A DNA stretch of 64,000 nucleotides from positions 26,828,501-26,892,500 of the forward strand of contig OY754470.1 of the NCBI GenBank assembly GCA_963575645.1, read 5' to 3'. The notes beneath the pieces are model-generated. The model was not told where the DNA came from. It ran no database searches and worked only from the letters and a program-made list of their open reading frames with translations. Source of the stretch: Xanthostigma xanthostigma. Lineage: Eukaryota > Arthropoda > Insecta > Raphidioptera > Raphidiidae. The stretch's first letter is position 1, and every line of letters begins with the position of its first letter. Shown one piece after another: positions 10,500-22,418 of the stretch. The position numbers and the translations under genes were made by a program.

Positions 10500-11440
10500 T
10501 TTTGAGTTCGCTAGAACTAGTTTTGAAACTATGTGTTGGCGATTTTCATGTCATAAGGGAACAGATTTTTACTTAGAATCCGTCGAAAGGCCAGTTTTTT
10601 AGCCGTAGATAGATAGATAGACGAACTTGCTTTTGCTGCAGGCATAGTTATAATTATAAAACAGAGCGGGAAAATACTAATAAATTATTGTAAAGTAAAC
10701 AAAAACTAGAAATATTTTTTATTTCTTGTATTTTTTTTCATATTTTTTTGGTAGAAGCCGAACGTTTTGCTGAAAATTTATTCTTTGGTAGAATATCGCC
10801 GAAGCCTTTACTTTTAAGACTTTTGATTTTACATATTTTTTGAGCACTCTATAATATATTAGTTGAGGGTGTTTATAATACCTACATACGTCCTTTACAG
10901 TTTGCACTGTGTAGTATACATGAGATGTGTGTTTTATGTAGAACTGGTACGCTGTGCAGAAATAGGTCACAGGGCGCATAAACGATCATAATTGTGTACA
11001 CATCATTAAATAACATCAATCTGTAGAGAGATTTTAGATTATAAACGGTCGACAGCTAAGATCATTATCATCTATCAACCTACGCCTGCATTGTCCAAGG
11101 TTAATGTAGTGGTTCTAGGTACTAGGTTGATTATTAATACTAAGTTTAAAGTTTTATTACCTAACGTTAAAGTAGAGTAGATAGACTTCCAAAGTTACCT
11201 TCGTGAAAAACTTGTTATTTTTTTAAAAACGGAGTAGGAAAAAAACTTCTAATAAAAATGCTGAGAAAATAATATTTTTTGTCTTATTTATAATTATTTT
11301 TACATTTAAAAAAAATATGATTTTTTCTGAAATTAATATTCGCAAATTAATTATGCGCATTAATTTTTCGAATGCAAACGCGAATGTCAATAAATATGTG
11401 AATATGCGCAAATACGAATATTCGTTGCATCACTATTACC
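10500..11440. other. No supported gene
   Basis: AT-rich DNA with only chance open frames on the minus strand (10719-10979, 11223-11411). No homologous domain or splice structure is visible. Confidence 0.45.
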
Positions 11441-11514
11441 ACCAAGAGAGAGAGAGAGAGAGATTGGTATTATAGACGCCTAAACAGCTCAGATCGTCGG
11501 TGTCTAGCTTGATT

Positions 11515-11750
11515 AACAGCGTGGTGCGTATAGGAATTGGATAGATATAATCGACCATGGTTTTTTATTTATCTAGAAATATTGATGTGAGAAACCTCAA
11601 TAAGATGGTCCGGTACAGAAATAACCATTTTTAGACGACTAGCAATAGAAAAAGTTCTAATCATGTCTACCCCCGTCGAAAGACGGGATTCGAAACTCAC
11701 CATCTGCCAAATTTGAGTATAGTTTTTTCTCTACTGAGAGACCCACTAGG
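11515..11750 (-). mobile_element. Degenerate tRNA-derived SINE
   Basis: Shares the body text CCTCAATAAGATGGTCCGGTA and a decayed head (GACGGGATTCGAAACTCACC, AGAGACCCACTAGG) with the SINEs at 8105 and 59368, in minus orientation. Confidence 0.6.
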
Positions 11751-12309
11751 TTTAGCATACTAAAATTAAAATCACTGTATTTTTAATAATAAGACGCTTC
11801 CAATATGTGTTGTTATTAATTTTATAACACAAACTTTTTCCATTTTGTAAAAAAGCACAATTTATAAATGGGAAATGCTTCCTTCCATAATGAATACGAC
11901 TGTAATAAATGTAATGGGAAAAGTAGTTCACAAGTTTAAGCACAGAGTCCGTTTATGTAGGATATATGTATAAGGTGCCAAGGGCTAAGTGAGGGGGGTT
12001 AAGGAGCAGATAGACGGGACACGAGGGGGGATAAATTTAATTAAGGAAAGTTACGAGAGAGAGTATATGTGTATATATGTATTAGGTGGCGGAAGAAAAG
12101 CATCGAAAAATAATGCATGAACGTTTTTTACCCACGACAGAACGGAGCAATTATATGCGTTTAAGGTGAGAGATTGTTTGTTTGTTTGTGCACTCGAATG
12201 TCGCCATTTATCTCGAAAACGACTTGGTCAATTCAGATGCGGTTTTCTGTAGAATGTTTGTAATTCATCTGCGATGGTTCTTAGCGCAAAAAATCTCTAA
12301 AAAGTTTGA

Positions 12310-12690
12310 AATAAAATAAAAATAACAAAATTAAAAATTTTGAAAAAACCTACGACGGATGAAAACGTTGTAATTAAAAAAGGATTAAATAAAATTTTGA
12401 AACCCCCCCGACTAAAAGGAGGTAAGTTATCAAAGAAAATCCGTCGGGGGCACCCATTCGCTGCCTTGAATTAAGAATAGGAAATATCAATTGAAGACTA
12501 CAATTATTATTTACGTACCCAACGTGATTTGAAAGTTAAAATATTTTATAAATCCGACGGATTTTCTTAGATTACTTACCTCCTTTTAGTCGTAGGGTTT
12601 CAAAATTTTATTTAATCCTTCTCCAGTTACGTTTACATCCGTCGTGGGTTTTTCAAAATTTTTAATTTTGTATTTTATTTTTTAGTCATA
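12310..12690. repeat. Inverted repeat, about 140-bp arms
   Basis: The left arm (about 12310-12449) runs from AAATAAAATAAAAATAAC through CTACGACGGATG and CGACTAAAAGGAGGTAAG. The right arm (about 12552-12690) is its close complement. The loop is about 100 bp. Probably a foldback-type MITE; the outer boundary was not settled. Confidence 0.7.
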
Positions 12691-12710
12691 GTTCTACATA
12701 ACATTAGATA

Positions 12711-12859
12711 TGTTCCAAGCAGCCAGCAAACGGACACGAAACCGCCATCCGCATGCGCAGTTGCTAAAACGAAACTGCTTGTATCGGTTTTAGAACACGT
12801 TTTAGCTACCTAAGCATGACGGTGACGGTTTCATGTCCGTTTGCTGACTGCTTGGAACA
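12711..12859. mobile_element. Short TA-flanked MITE with 40-bp TIRs
   Basis: TGTTCCAAGCAGCCAGCAAA at the left is matched by TTTGCTGACTGCTTGGAACA at the right, with TA on both sides (12709-12710, 12860-12861). It is 149 bp with no coding capacity, consistent with a Tc1/mariner-type MITE. Confidence 0.8.
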
Positions 12860-12939
12860 TACTATTACTACTAAATATTAGTTGTAAACGAAAAATTTCT
12901 GCTTCATAAATTAAACCATTTTTTATATAAAAAAAAATC

Positions 12940-13545
12940 CAGCCAATTGGGCGACGGAACCATTCCAGCTTCAAAAATGTTGACATTTGATTATAATAAA
13001 GAAAATAAAATATTTGATATCGTGTGAGGTGACACGGGTAATGGCTAGTATTCAATATGATATTTGCTATTCGTTGCCATGGTTACCTACAAAATATGTT
13101 CCACGTCATGTAAAAATTAATCAAAGCATGTCTAACTAGTTTATTTCTGAACGATCTACAAAACAAAATATTTCCGAAACTATAAAGTTTAGAAAAAAAC
13201 ATTTTTTTAACGAATCTTTCTAGAAAAAAATAAATAGAAAAATAAGCCGTTATGAAAAGTATACCATTATATTAAAAACACCGTTTTATATATCTCTTCT
13301 GCGCATGCGCCGATTTTCCCCAAAAAACAATAGGGCTCTTCATATTTGCATACCAAAAAAATTTGGTTTTCCATCCGCTCATCCGTTTAATCTCTATCGT
13401 GTTCACAGACTAACAGACGCACAGAGTTTTTCCAAAAATATGTCTTTTGGATTCGGGGGACCTCAAAACGGAAAGATATTGTAAAATTTTTGAAAAGTGA
13501 TTTTTGACCTAAACTAGTACCATTCTCCACTTGTGGGTTGGAATG
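12940..13545. repeat. Family W repeat, left arm
   Basis: Inverted relative to 15055-15640. Shared text includes GGGTAATGGCTAGTATTCAA, GCGCATGCGCCGATTTTCCC, GGGCTCTTCATATTTGCAT and CCTCAAAACGGAAAGATATT. Related fragments also occur at 18290-18540 and 40235-40400. Confidence 0.75.
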
Positions 13546-13734
13546 GTAATAGTAGATTATTCTAGTGTATGATAGCTAATATTTTGATGCCAGTTTTAAC
13601 AGTCACACGAGTACCCCCATTTAAAATTGTTGATTTTCACTTAATTTTCAAAATTTTGACAACTCACTTCTAACTGAGTTTGAGTGGTATTCGCATGAGC
13701 TTGGATTATAATTTACTATGGAAATGGTAGCAAG

Positions 13735-14048
13735 CAGTGGTGGATTTATAGTAAGGTGCACTAAGGCACCACATTACGAGAATAAATTTTTTCCTAGAGT
13801 TTCGGTTTTTCGATTTCTGTTTAAAACTTATATGTTTTCACAGAACTTTAATTATGATCCTTTTATGAAAATATAGATGACTTTTCTTCTGAATTTATTA
13901 GTGGAACTTTAGAAAGTCAAACAAACATTAACTGAAAACGATAATAAAAGCCGAGATCCTGCACTGTGAACCAAAACAAAAAAAAAAGAAATTAGGTCAC
14001 CGGTCAATTTAAAAAACCTAGGGCACCAAAAAGTTAAATCCGGCGCTG
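13735..14048. mobile_element. hAT-like MITE
   Basis: Termini CAGTGGTGGATTTA and TAAATCCGGCGCTG are imperfect inverted repeats with subterminal GGTGC/GGCACC text. Flanks GTAGCAAG and GCTAGCAC resemble an eroded 8-bp duplication. It is 314 bp with no transposase. Confidence 0.6.
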
Positions 14049-14150
14049 GCTAGCACGATTACATTTCTTTTATTTTATGGAACTTTATACCACTAGTGTT
14101 AAATTATGTCATTTCACGATTGTTGTACAGGTTATACTATACTGTGTGGA

Positions 14151-14647
14151 CAGTGCCGGATTAAGGATTCCCGATTCCCTAAGCATTTCTGGCTTATGGG
14201 CACCATCTCTAATATGTTCAGTTTATAAAAAAATTCAAATTGATGGAAAAAAGTTAAAAAGGATAGATTTTTAAGAAAAAAATGGAATTTTACAATTAAT
14301 GCTCCCATTGAAAATTTGACTATCTATAAAATCGGACTTAGGCATTTTTATACAATTAATAGAAAAAAAGTTTCAAAACTTTAAAACCCGAAAAATTGAA
14401 CCAATTGAAAAAATGCTTTTTCGTTTTCATTTTCAAAAATAAATTATTATTTATTTTTAACTTTTATATTTCTAAAGACAGTTTTACATCAGTAAATAAA
14501 ATGTTTGAGAACATGACAAAAAGTAAAAAAAAAGGTTGACAGGGTTTAGTGAGGAACTTTTCATTTCTGAGTGGTGCTTCTTGTTACCCCCTGAGACGTG
14601 ATGCCCTAAGAAATTGCTTAATTTGCTTATAGGTTAATCCGGCACTG
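14151..14647. mobile_element. hAT MITE with perfect 8-bp target duplication
   Basis: Termini CAGTGCCGGATTAA and TTAATCCGGCACTG are perfect inverted repeats. The flanks at 14143-14150 and 14648-14655 are both TGTGTGGA. 8-bp duplications and CA..TG ends identify hAT. 497 bp, non-autonomous. The open frame over its left end (14077-14274) is a chance frame. Confidence 0.92.
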
Positions 14648-15054
14648 TGTGTGGATACTATTGACGATTCTAGATCTAAAGTCAACAAGATTTGATGAAG
14701 AGATTTTTTTTGGCCAGCTTGTTAGGTGTCATCTCGTTACAGTAAATAGTTAAAGAGCGGTCGTACTGTATTTTGTAGGTACGTATTGTGCATTGTGTTC
14801 GGTCCTGGGTTAGGAGATGAACGACAACGTCTAAATGTTTAGACAGAGACGGGCATCAGCTAGTCACAGTCGGCGCTCTTCTAGGAATGTGGAATATTGG
14901 TGCTGTAAGGAAGACATGCTCCAGTGTATTGAAAATATTTCTTTTCTTGCGATCACAAGATTGCAGTTAATAGTGCATATTTACATGTTTCACCGTATCC
15001 AAAGAAAATGTTTTAAAAATTTGAAAGCTTAAAGTTTATAGTGAAATTTTATAA

Positions 15055-15640
15055 TTCCAACCCACACACGTGTCAAAATTCATTTTTCAAAATTTTACAA
15101 TATCTTTTCGTTATCGGGTCCCCCGAATCCAAAAAAACACATTTTTGGAAAAACCCTGCGTCTGTTAGTCTGTGAGCACGATACAGATCAAACGGATGAA
15201 CGGACTGAAACCAAATTTCGGGAGGATGTTTGATATGCAAATATGAAGAGCCCTATTGTTTTTGGAAAAAATCGGCGCAAGCGCAGAAGAGATATATGCT
15301 ATAATGGTGTTTTTTATATAATGGTATACTTTTCATACGGCTTATTATTTTATTTATTTTTTCAAGAAAGTTTCGTTAAAAAATGTCTTTTCTAAACTTT
15401 ATAGTTTCGAAAATATTATGAAAATTTAAAAAAATCAGCTGTTCTTTTGTTTTGTACATCTTTCAGAAATAAACTAGTTAAGCCGTGTTTTGATTAAGTG
15501 TAACATATTATGTAGGTAACCGTGGCAAATATCATATTGAATACTAGCCATTACCCGCGCCACGGTACGCAATATCAGAAATTTTATTCTCTTTATTATA
15601 CTATATCAAATGCCAATTTTAGTAGAAGAGCCGAACCTAA
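15055..15640. repeat. Family W repeat, right arm
   Basis: The complement of 12940-13545 at about 80-90 percent by eye, including ATCGGCGCAAGCGCAGAAGAG and AATACTAGCCATTACCCG. The two arms enclose about 1.5 kb that carries two hAT MITEs. Confidence 0.75.
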
Positions 15641-16189
15641 ATCGACCTTCACCGAGCTGATAATAGAAAGAAACATATTTTATCATGAATTTAGTATATT
15701 ACAAAATATATTAAAAATGAGTTTGCTAAAAAAATCCAGGACAGACTATTTTTAATTATTTTTTAAAAAATGATTTTTTATTAAATGTTGCAACATCAAG
15801 ATAATAAAAAATTTTTGTCCTGACTTGAAGTATAAAACGTATAGAATGTGCAGCCGTTAGGTTGTCTATTATTATTTACCTGTGCGAACTACTGGGTTGT
15901 CAGGTATAAACAGGTATGTCGATGCAAGTTACTTTCACTTGATTGGATAACAGAAAACAATTTATATCATCATAAGCGCTGATTTATTGCGAACACGTTG
16001 ATATAGGGTTGTCTGCGAAAAATTCGGTCCTATTAGAGGTTTGCGAATTTTAAAGATTTTAATTTTGACGCGCGTGGAAGTGTGTGACAGAGAGATCCGA
16101 GGTAAGTAATTGTGTAATAATAAAGCACCCCAACATCGCAGTCGCTTGTGATGGCACCCTGAATATTAGAAAATGCTCGGTGTGCGTCA

Positions 16190-16378
16190 ATGAAAAATAT
16201 TGCAAAATATAACTGAAAATGAGTCCGTCCGACAAAAACTTTTGAACGGTAACTCCGATCATCATGAAATTTGGACACATCATTCATCTCAGTAAACTAA
16301 GATGAACGTGCGTACTCATGTCCCTCCCCCTATTCGTTCTTTTGCACCCGGGTGAATCCGGGCGGGACCGCTAGTCGT
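16190..16378 (+). mobile_element. Helitron 3'-end fragment
   Basis: Ends GCACCCGGGTGAATCCGGGCGGGACCGCTAGT, written here in pieces: a GCACCCGGGTG palindrome, then GGACCGCTAGT. The same end occurs at 55325-55465, and, with CCGCTAGT, at the complement of 51279. CTAG ends and upstream GC-rich hairpin fit Helitrons. Confidence 0.55.
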
Positions 16379-16726
16379 TTATAATATCTGATATTAAAAA
16401 ATAGTTACAGTAACAATATCATGACATTTATCATGATATTTTTAATATCTAGATGATAAAGATGTATAAAAAGTGAAAAATAAAATATAAACTAAAACTT
16501 CACAATTATATTCCGTAACTTTAACAATGAGTTATGTAATAACGACGACAGCGTAATGAGACTGTCGACGACACATTAATATTTGCATAATAAGGTTGTA
16601 CTCTGAATGTAGCAGGCCTGTACACTATTTCTAGAAAGTTTTAGCTTTAACTTTCTGTATTTTAATGAAATTAAATAGAAAAATATTTCATTATAATGTA
16701 CCTACATCTTTTAGATTAGAGATATA

Positions 16727-17115
16727 CCGTAGAACGCCGATTATCCGAATTAATTGGGACCGGGGTCGATTCGGATAATCGGACATAGACTGGTAATAAA
16801 GAAAAACGAACTGTCACACATAGAATAAATTTCACGGAAGTCGCGCGATGCAAAACACGTAGTGTCTTGCCTCTAGCTTTCAACCATAACAGTTGAAATA
16901 TATCTGGACTCCAGCGAGTTCCAACTTCGACGTGTGCTGATACCATTGTAGCGTCTACACGGCAATTGTCACTCGCATTTTTGTATTCTTGCGTCCCCAC
17001 AAAACTTGTTTTTATTGAAAAATTACTTGGTTTTAATTTTTTATATTACGCTTAGGACCGATTCGGATAATTGGCGATTCGGTTAATCGGCGTTCGGATA
17101 ATCGGCGTTCCACTG
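16727..17115. mobile_element. pogo/Tc1-like MITE
   Basis: Left CCGTAGAACGCCGATTATCC and right complement CAGTGGAACGCCGATTATCC are inverted termini flanked by TA (16725-16726, 17116-17117). GGATAATCGG text is repeated subterminally. 389 bp. The minus-strand frame at 16716-17000 includes the TIR and is not recognised as transposase. Confidence 0.8.
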
Positions 17116-17140
17116 TACCTATAAATATTTGGATCGACCG

Positions 17141-17712
17141 TATTTTTCGGACTATAAGGCCTCTTGTTAACGACAACGGATAACAGCCCAATTTTTGTGA
17201 CGGGCGACGGGTCGACGCGCAGTGTTCCATAGGTTAGTATAGGTGTTTGTTAACGCGGCGGGCATGTAACGTTGCAACAAAACTCGACGTATACACGCAC
17301 GGCGCCCTCTCGGCGCGACGGCGAACGGTCCGATGCAGTGGACCACGCTATTTTATAGAAGTCTGTTGATGACGACGGATGTACGGGCACTTTTTTATAC
17401 TTTATACCTACCTGCCTTGTGCTGCTCAATTATGGAGAAAAGGGATATTGATATGGATTTATTAATTAGCCTTATTCATAATCGGTCAGTATTATGGGAC
17501 AAGACTTTAGAAAATTACAAAAATAAACAAGAAAATGCGGGATGGAAAGATATCTGTATAATGCTAAATCAAGAATTTGAGACATTATCTGATAAAGAAA
17601 AAAACTCTCTTTCTAATAAAATAGGCGTTTTATGGTCCGAAGGTAACATTAAAATATTTTTTCCTAACAAATCGTCTCTAAATTTGAGGGACGTCTTATA
17701 GTCCGAAAAATA
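17141..17712 (+). mobile_element. TIR element carrying a MADF exon
   Basis: The perfect 18-bp inverted termini are TATTTTTCGGACTATAAG and CTTATAGTCCGAAAAATA. A third copy of the terminus lies at 17859-17879. Length 572 bp. The left half is unusually G+C rich. The right half holds a MADF-type open frame whose stop codon lies inside the right TIR. I saw no clear target duplication. Confidence 0.75.
17432..17701 (+). CDS. MADF-domain fragment in a transposable element
   Basis: This is an 89-residue frame starting MEKRDIDMDLL. Residues about 8-60 fit the MADF (MYB/SANT-like) pattern: LISLIHNRSVLWD, then YKNKQE, W and ICIMLNQEF. MADF domains bind DNA in insect transcription factors and in proteins of several DNA transposons. 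After about residue 66 the pattern is lost, and the frame ends in the TIR, so the domain is complete or nearly so but no second domain follows. An upstream in-frame ATG at 17333 is possible but the intervening sequence is not domain-like. Confidence 0.6.
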   Translation: MEKRDIDMDLLISLIHNRSVLWDKTLENYKNKQENAGWKDICIMLNQEFETLSDKEKNSLSNKIGVLWSEGNIKIFFPNKSSLNLRDVL

Positions 17713-18097
17713 TGGCACGTCACTGACATTAGTGCCGAGAGTGAAGATGAAATGAATATTGTTGTAGTACGAGTTAGGTTAACAATAGATAAAAATTATG
17801 ATCAGAAAGTAACATTCAAATATACTTTTCTAAAAATCATCTTATTTTGAGGTGTGTCTTATTATAGTCCGAAAAATACAATACCTGATTCAAAAATTCA
17901 ATCCAAAAACACATGACAAAGAACATGAAGTGAAAACCATCTATTCTAAAGCTGATACGTGTGAGAAAAGCCATATATCGGGTGTTTCAAAAGTCCTGCA
18001 ACGGTATTTCTTAGGAGTTCTCCATAGGACCCGAGGATTAAAAAAATACTAAGACGTACTCGTATGTAAAATTTTCCGCAGAATCCAAATATGAAAT

Positions 18098-19125
18098 AAA
18101 AAATTGGTTGTCTGTAAAGTCGGTTTACGGACGATAGTTTTACGTGATAACGTATTCCGTAATACATAACCTAAATTTATATAATAATTACAATAATTCG
18201 AATCTATGATATTGCATCTTTCGCTTCAAATTTAGGTAAATTTTATTAAGTAGAATAATAAAACACTATAAAAAGTACACTATTATTATATAAAAAACAA
18301 CTATGGCATGTATCTCTTTTGCGCATGCGCCGATTTTCCCCAAAAAATTTACAAAAATTTCTAGTAAAAATAGATAGAGTAAAAACCGTTTTAAAAACTA
18401 TATTATTATTATATAAAACATCATTATAAGAGATATATTCTTTTACGCATGCGCCGATGTTCCCCAAAAACAATAGGCCACTTCATATTTGCATATCAAA
18501 CATCCTCCCAAAATTTGGTTTCAATCCGCTTATCCTTGGTGTCGGAATGATAAGAAATGTCAAAAGTGACGTTTGATACTGTCAAACTATTATGTTCTAA
18601 TAATAATTAGTTATTCCAATAGTTAACTTAGAAGGCGTTGCATTTGAGAAAATACTAATGTCAAAAAATTGAATTAAACATTAGAAATGCAGCTGTTTTC
18701 ATGTTAAGACAAGACATACGTTATTTTCTAATTTCCATGTACGGCAAACAAAGACGACCGACCGCGTCGCGCGCGCGCCATGCATTAGACAACATTGCAT
18801 TTATACAGCTATTTTTCTATATAAATTTGTATAAAAAAACTGTTTAGGCAAATTCTGTTATACGAAATCTATGTAAAATGTTCTCCTCTTTCGTTTAAGA
18901 CTGGTTTCAAACCGATCTGATTTAAATTGAGCGAGAAATTAGCAAAAAACGTTACGCGTTAGGAACGTTAGGAACGTTACGCGTTACGCGTTAGGAACGT
19001 TAGGAACGTTACGCGTTACGCGTTACGAACGTTACACTTTTTCGAACATGCAGCCGGTGTTTTATCAATTTATAAGATTGGTGATTCATCAATTTATAAG
19101 ACGTTATCACGTCAAAAAATATGGT
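18098..19125 (+). mobile_element. Family V element, copy 1
   Basis: Starts ATTGGTTGTCTGTAAAGTCG; its subterminal ACGTGATAACGT at the left is matched by ACGTTATCACGT at the right, as inverted repeats. It is homologous in reverse to 49727-50395. Compared with that copy it has about 340 extra bases (18180-18510), which include family W text (GCGCATGCGCCGATTTTCCC, twice). No protein was recognised. Confidence 0.7.
18947..19033. repeat. CGTTAC/GCGTTAGGAA minisatellite
   Basis: Tandem GTTACGCGTTAGGAAC-type units inside family V copy 1. Copy 2 has only a short version (49826-49860), so this array expanded after the copies separated, or contracted in copy 2. Confidence 0.85.
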
Positions 19126-19697
19126 TCCCATTTAAAATATCAAAGTTGGGTCCTACAGGACCCTTTTAGGCTCATTGGGCATAAAATCTAATTTTGCCAT
19201 TCGATAGACACGAAAAAGTTATTAAAAAAAGGATTTTAACATTTTTAGTCCGGCTTACCCAATAAAAAATATTAAGCGTTCCGGGTTCGATATCTCGTGC
19301 GTAATAGGATTCCAACTCGTGCGACTATTAAAAAACTCTCTGCTACTCGTTTTTAACATTAAGCCACTAGAATTACAATCTACTATATACCCTATTGACC
19401 AGTACTGTACTGTAGTATGTATTTACAATTGTGCCGGAATACATTATAGTTTAGACTTTAGACAACACACGGGAGAAGTTGTACTTGTCCATCGCATTCG
19501 TGCAGCAGTTCTTGACGTTTGATAAATGATTCCCCCGACTGATAGCATTGTAGTTGCACTTCGTTTTGCACTTAACTTCACTTGAATTAAAGATTCGCAA
19601 TATGCATATTTACACAAGACGTTTCTAATCACTTCTCCGTTTCATCATAAAATTATAATCAATCACAATGACGTATAACGGTGGCATTAAATATATT

Positions 19698-19726
19698 GCA
19701 CATACCGCTAACCTAGCGGTATGTGC
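19698..19726. repeat. Perfect 12-bp hairpin
   Basis: GCACATACCGCT, a 5-base loop, then AGCGGTATGTGC. It stands alone in AT-rich DNA with no element visible around it. Confidence 0.8.
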
Positions 19727-20265
19727 GTTATTATCACTTTGCGCGTCAGAGCTGACTTTCGTTCATATAAGAAGTTATATCTAATTCATATTGTTGTTTT
19801 TTGAAAAGAGGAGATTTTGCTCTATAAAACAGAACCATTTTTAGATCGATTTAAGTTCATAATTACTACTAAAATTGTAATTGAAAATCACGAACAGCAG
19901 TTGTCGGTTGGTCTGTATGTATGTACGTCCGAGCTCTACAATTCGCAATAAATTTTGGTCGGATTATCTTGGGATATATTTTATTCACTTTGTTTACTAT
20001 CAGAGCAGAACCCTATTTAAATTCATTAAAATGTGTTCTGTAGTTTAATTTTTTTATAAACAGTTTTATTTTATTATTTTTGACAGCTTTTTTAAAATAT
20101 ATTTTTTCAATTTTTTTCATTATAATATGTACAGTGGAAAACTTGCGGGATGTGCACTTTTGGTTTTGTCAACTATTGTTATCTAACTTCAGATAGATTA
20201 AAGATGTTACACAATTAGCATAGTTATACATGCTGTTTCACAGATTACTGATTAATTATATATCT

Positions 20266-20500
20266 ATACTAATATTATGGAGAGGTAAAGTTTGCAAGTT
20301 TGGATGTTGGAGGTAATCTTCGAAACTATTCATCCGATTTCAAAAAAAAAATTGACCAATATTTAGAATGGACCTTCAGGATGAACGTAGGCTATATATC
20401 TAAATAAAAGCGCTTACCGTAGAGACCAATTTTGCAACGTAAGTCGACGAAAAAATGGTGGCAATCAAATTTGGGCAAAGCCGGACCGGGCCGCTATAGC
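20266..20500 (+). mobile_element. Non-autonomous Helitron
   Basis: Begins TCTATACTAATATTATGGAG and ends near GGGCCGCTATAG. The complement of 51279-51500 matches along its length (GAGGTAAAGTTTG, TTTGGATGT, CCGATTTCAAA, CGGACCGGGCCGCTA). TC start, CTAG-type end and no target duplication fit Helitrons. Confidence 0.65.
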
Positions 20501-21480
20501 TATTAATGTAGACAGTAAAGCAACTGATCTAGCTTTAAAAAATATGTTAAAAGATGAAATTACGGCTCAATATGACTTTCAAAAACATCAAAAACTTTTG
20601 ACTAAATAAGGATTTATTGACTTTTTTTGTGAAAAAGTTAAAAAATTTATACCGACATCAGTGGCAATATGTTGGGACACAGGCAAAATAGTCCAAATCT
20701 AAATTCAATTTGGACTCTTTTAACTTCTGTGAGCAGTTGGAAACAATCATACCCCGATGTTGATACACAATTGGGTTATATCATACAATTCCTGAAAATT
20801 TACAAACGTATTTTTAGTTTCAACTTTAATACTGTACCAGTATTTATTAAAATCGGTTTCAACCATGCCCAAGTACATATTTCGGACAGACAAAAAAATC
20901 ATAGCACGCTTATCCATCTAGGGCTTTTCAAAAACCCTACAAAATCAGCAAAAAAACGAAATTACAAAACGACGTTGCGGTAACATTGTATATAAGTACT
21001 TTTGATTTAGTTTAGTTTTTTGTACCATGCCCCATCTTAGCCTTTCTAAAATTCTTATGCCCTCCTATGTAACATACATAATTTAATATATTAAAAAAAT
21101 TGAATTGTTCACTTAAGAAACTTAAATGATAGGTTTTAGAAAGAAATCACTAGGAAATTGTTAACGAAACACAAGTAAGTAAATTTTCAAAACATAATAT
21201 AATTTGCTTTTTTCGTTAAATTTTGCACCGAAATCTAGCATTGCATTTAAATGGTCCGGAGCGAAAGGGTTAAACTCGTGTCGAGTTCATTTTCGAATTG
21301 CCCCCCTGTGGGGCGTGGGCCCCACGTTGGGAAACACCGGTTTAAAGTGTTGCACAATGTAAAGGACAAAAGTTCGGCGGTTGTCAGGCACTTGCATAAT
21401 TGGAAGTTCCTGAACTGGTGGAAGAGTTAGCATGAAGCAATAGGCTGGGCGCTGGCAGTCAAGAAGCACAACGCCTGTTC
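20500..21480. other. Unassigned region with possible hAT end
   Basis: Frames at 20520-20610 and 20669-20983 give short protein-like text but no domain I know. At about 21300-21343 the text GGGGCGTGGGCCCCACGTTGGGAAACACCGG resembles a hAT terminus (shown in parts: GGGCCCCACGTTGGG, AAACACCGG). No partner end was found. Confidence 0.3.
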
Positions 21481-22044
21481 CTCGCGTCGAATCACTTCCA
21501 CTTCATTTCCCGACGGAAGTCAACTCATTAATTCCCAACTGCATCACTTAGTTATTCAATAACAACATCACGACTACAACTGGAGAACCCATTAGTACCG
21601 ACTTACCTTACAAACTGAAACGTATATCGTCCATTAAAACGTTTCATTGTTAACTTGCAACCGTTTGTGTTAATTGTTGCGCTGATTTAAATGTGATTTA
21701 TTAACTTTTATGGACAATAAAGTTTGCTCAATTAAATACGCAAGTGCGTGAAATACAGGTGTTTTATTTTTGAAGTAAAACTTCTTTAGGCGCGACTAAA
21801 GAGTAACTCAGATCTTTTTTCGAATGAAAGTAACGTATTTTCTGCTATTTAAAGGCATCAACTGACAGACGACGGCTTAAAAACTCATCTGTAGAAACCA
21901 TCTTGAACGAGAGGTGAAACATTGCTACGGACGTACACCAATTTTGTGATTGGCCGAAGCGCTAGTGAAGGTCGTCGAAACACATCAATATATTTTCAGC
22001 AATTATGATTTATAAAATTAATCAATAAATAAAATTATCGAATA

Positions 22045-22325
22045 ATTTTAAGACAATATATTAACAAAAAAGTTATTAATACATTAACGTTTCAACCCGG
22101 ATTTGGACCTTCTTCAGGACTTCAAAATATTGGAAAAAAATTTTCAATATTTTGAATCTACTTAATAATTTTGAAAGAATTTTATATAAAGCGAATTGGA
22201 AATTAAATATTAATTATTTTTTATATTTTTTAGATCAGTTCTGAAGAAGCTCCAAATCCGGATTGAAACGTTAATGTATTAATTATTTTTATTTTTTTTT
22301 TGTTAATATATTGTTTGAAAAATTG
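22045..22325. mobile_element. Palindromic repeat with two hammerhead-like arms
   Basis: The left arm TTAACAAAAAAG...ATTAACGTTTCAACCCGG is mirrored by CCGGATTGAAACGTTAATG...TTGTTAATATATTG at the right. Each arm holds a CTGAAGA-stem-GAAACGTT core in opposite orientation. The same family lies at 24363-24587. Confidence 0.7.
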
Positions 22326-22418
22326 AAGAGTTCTAATCAGACGTTAATCAAAGATTTGAATATAAAATTAATATTCATTATCTAAAAATAATAAATAAAC
22401 ACATAACAGAAATAAATA

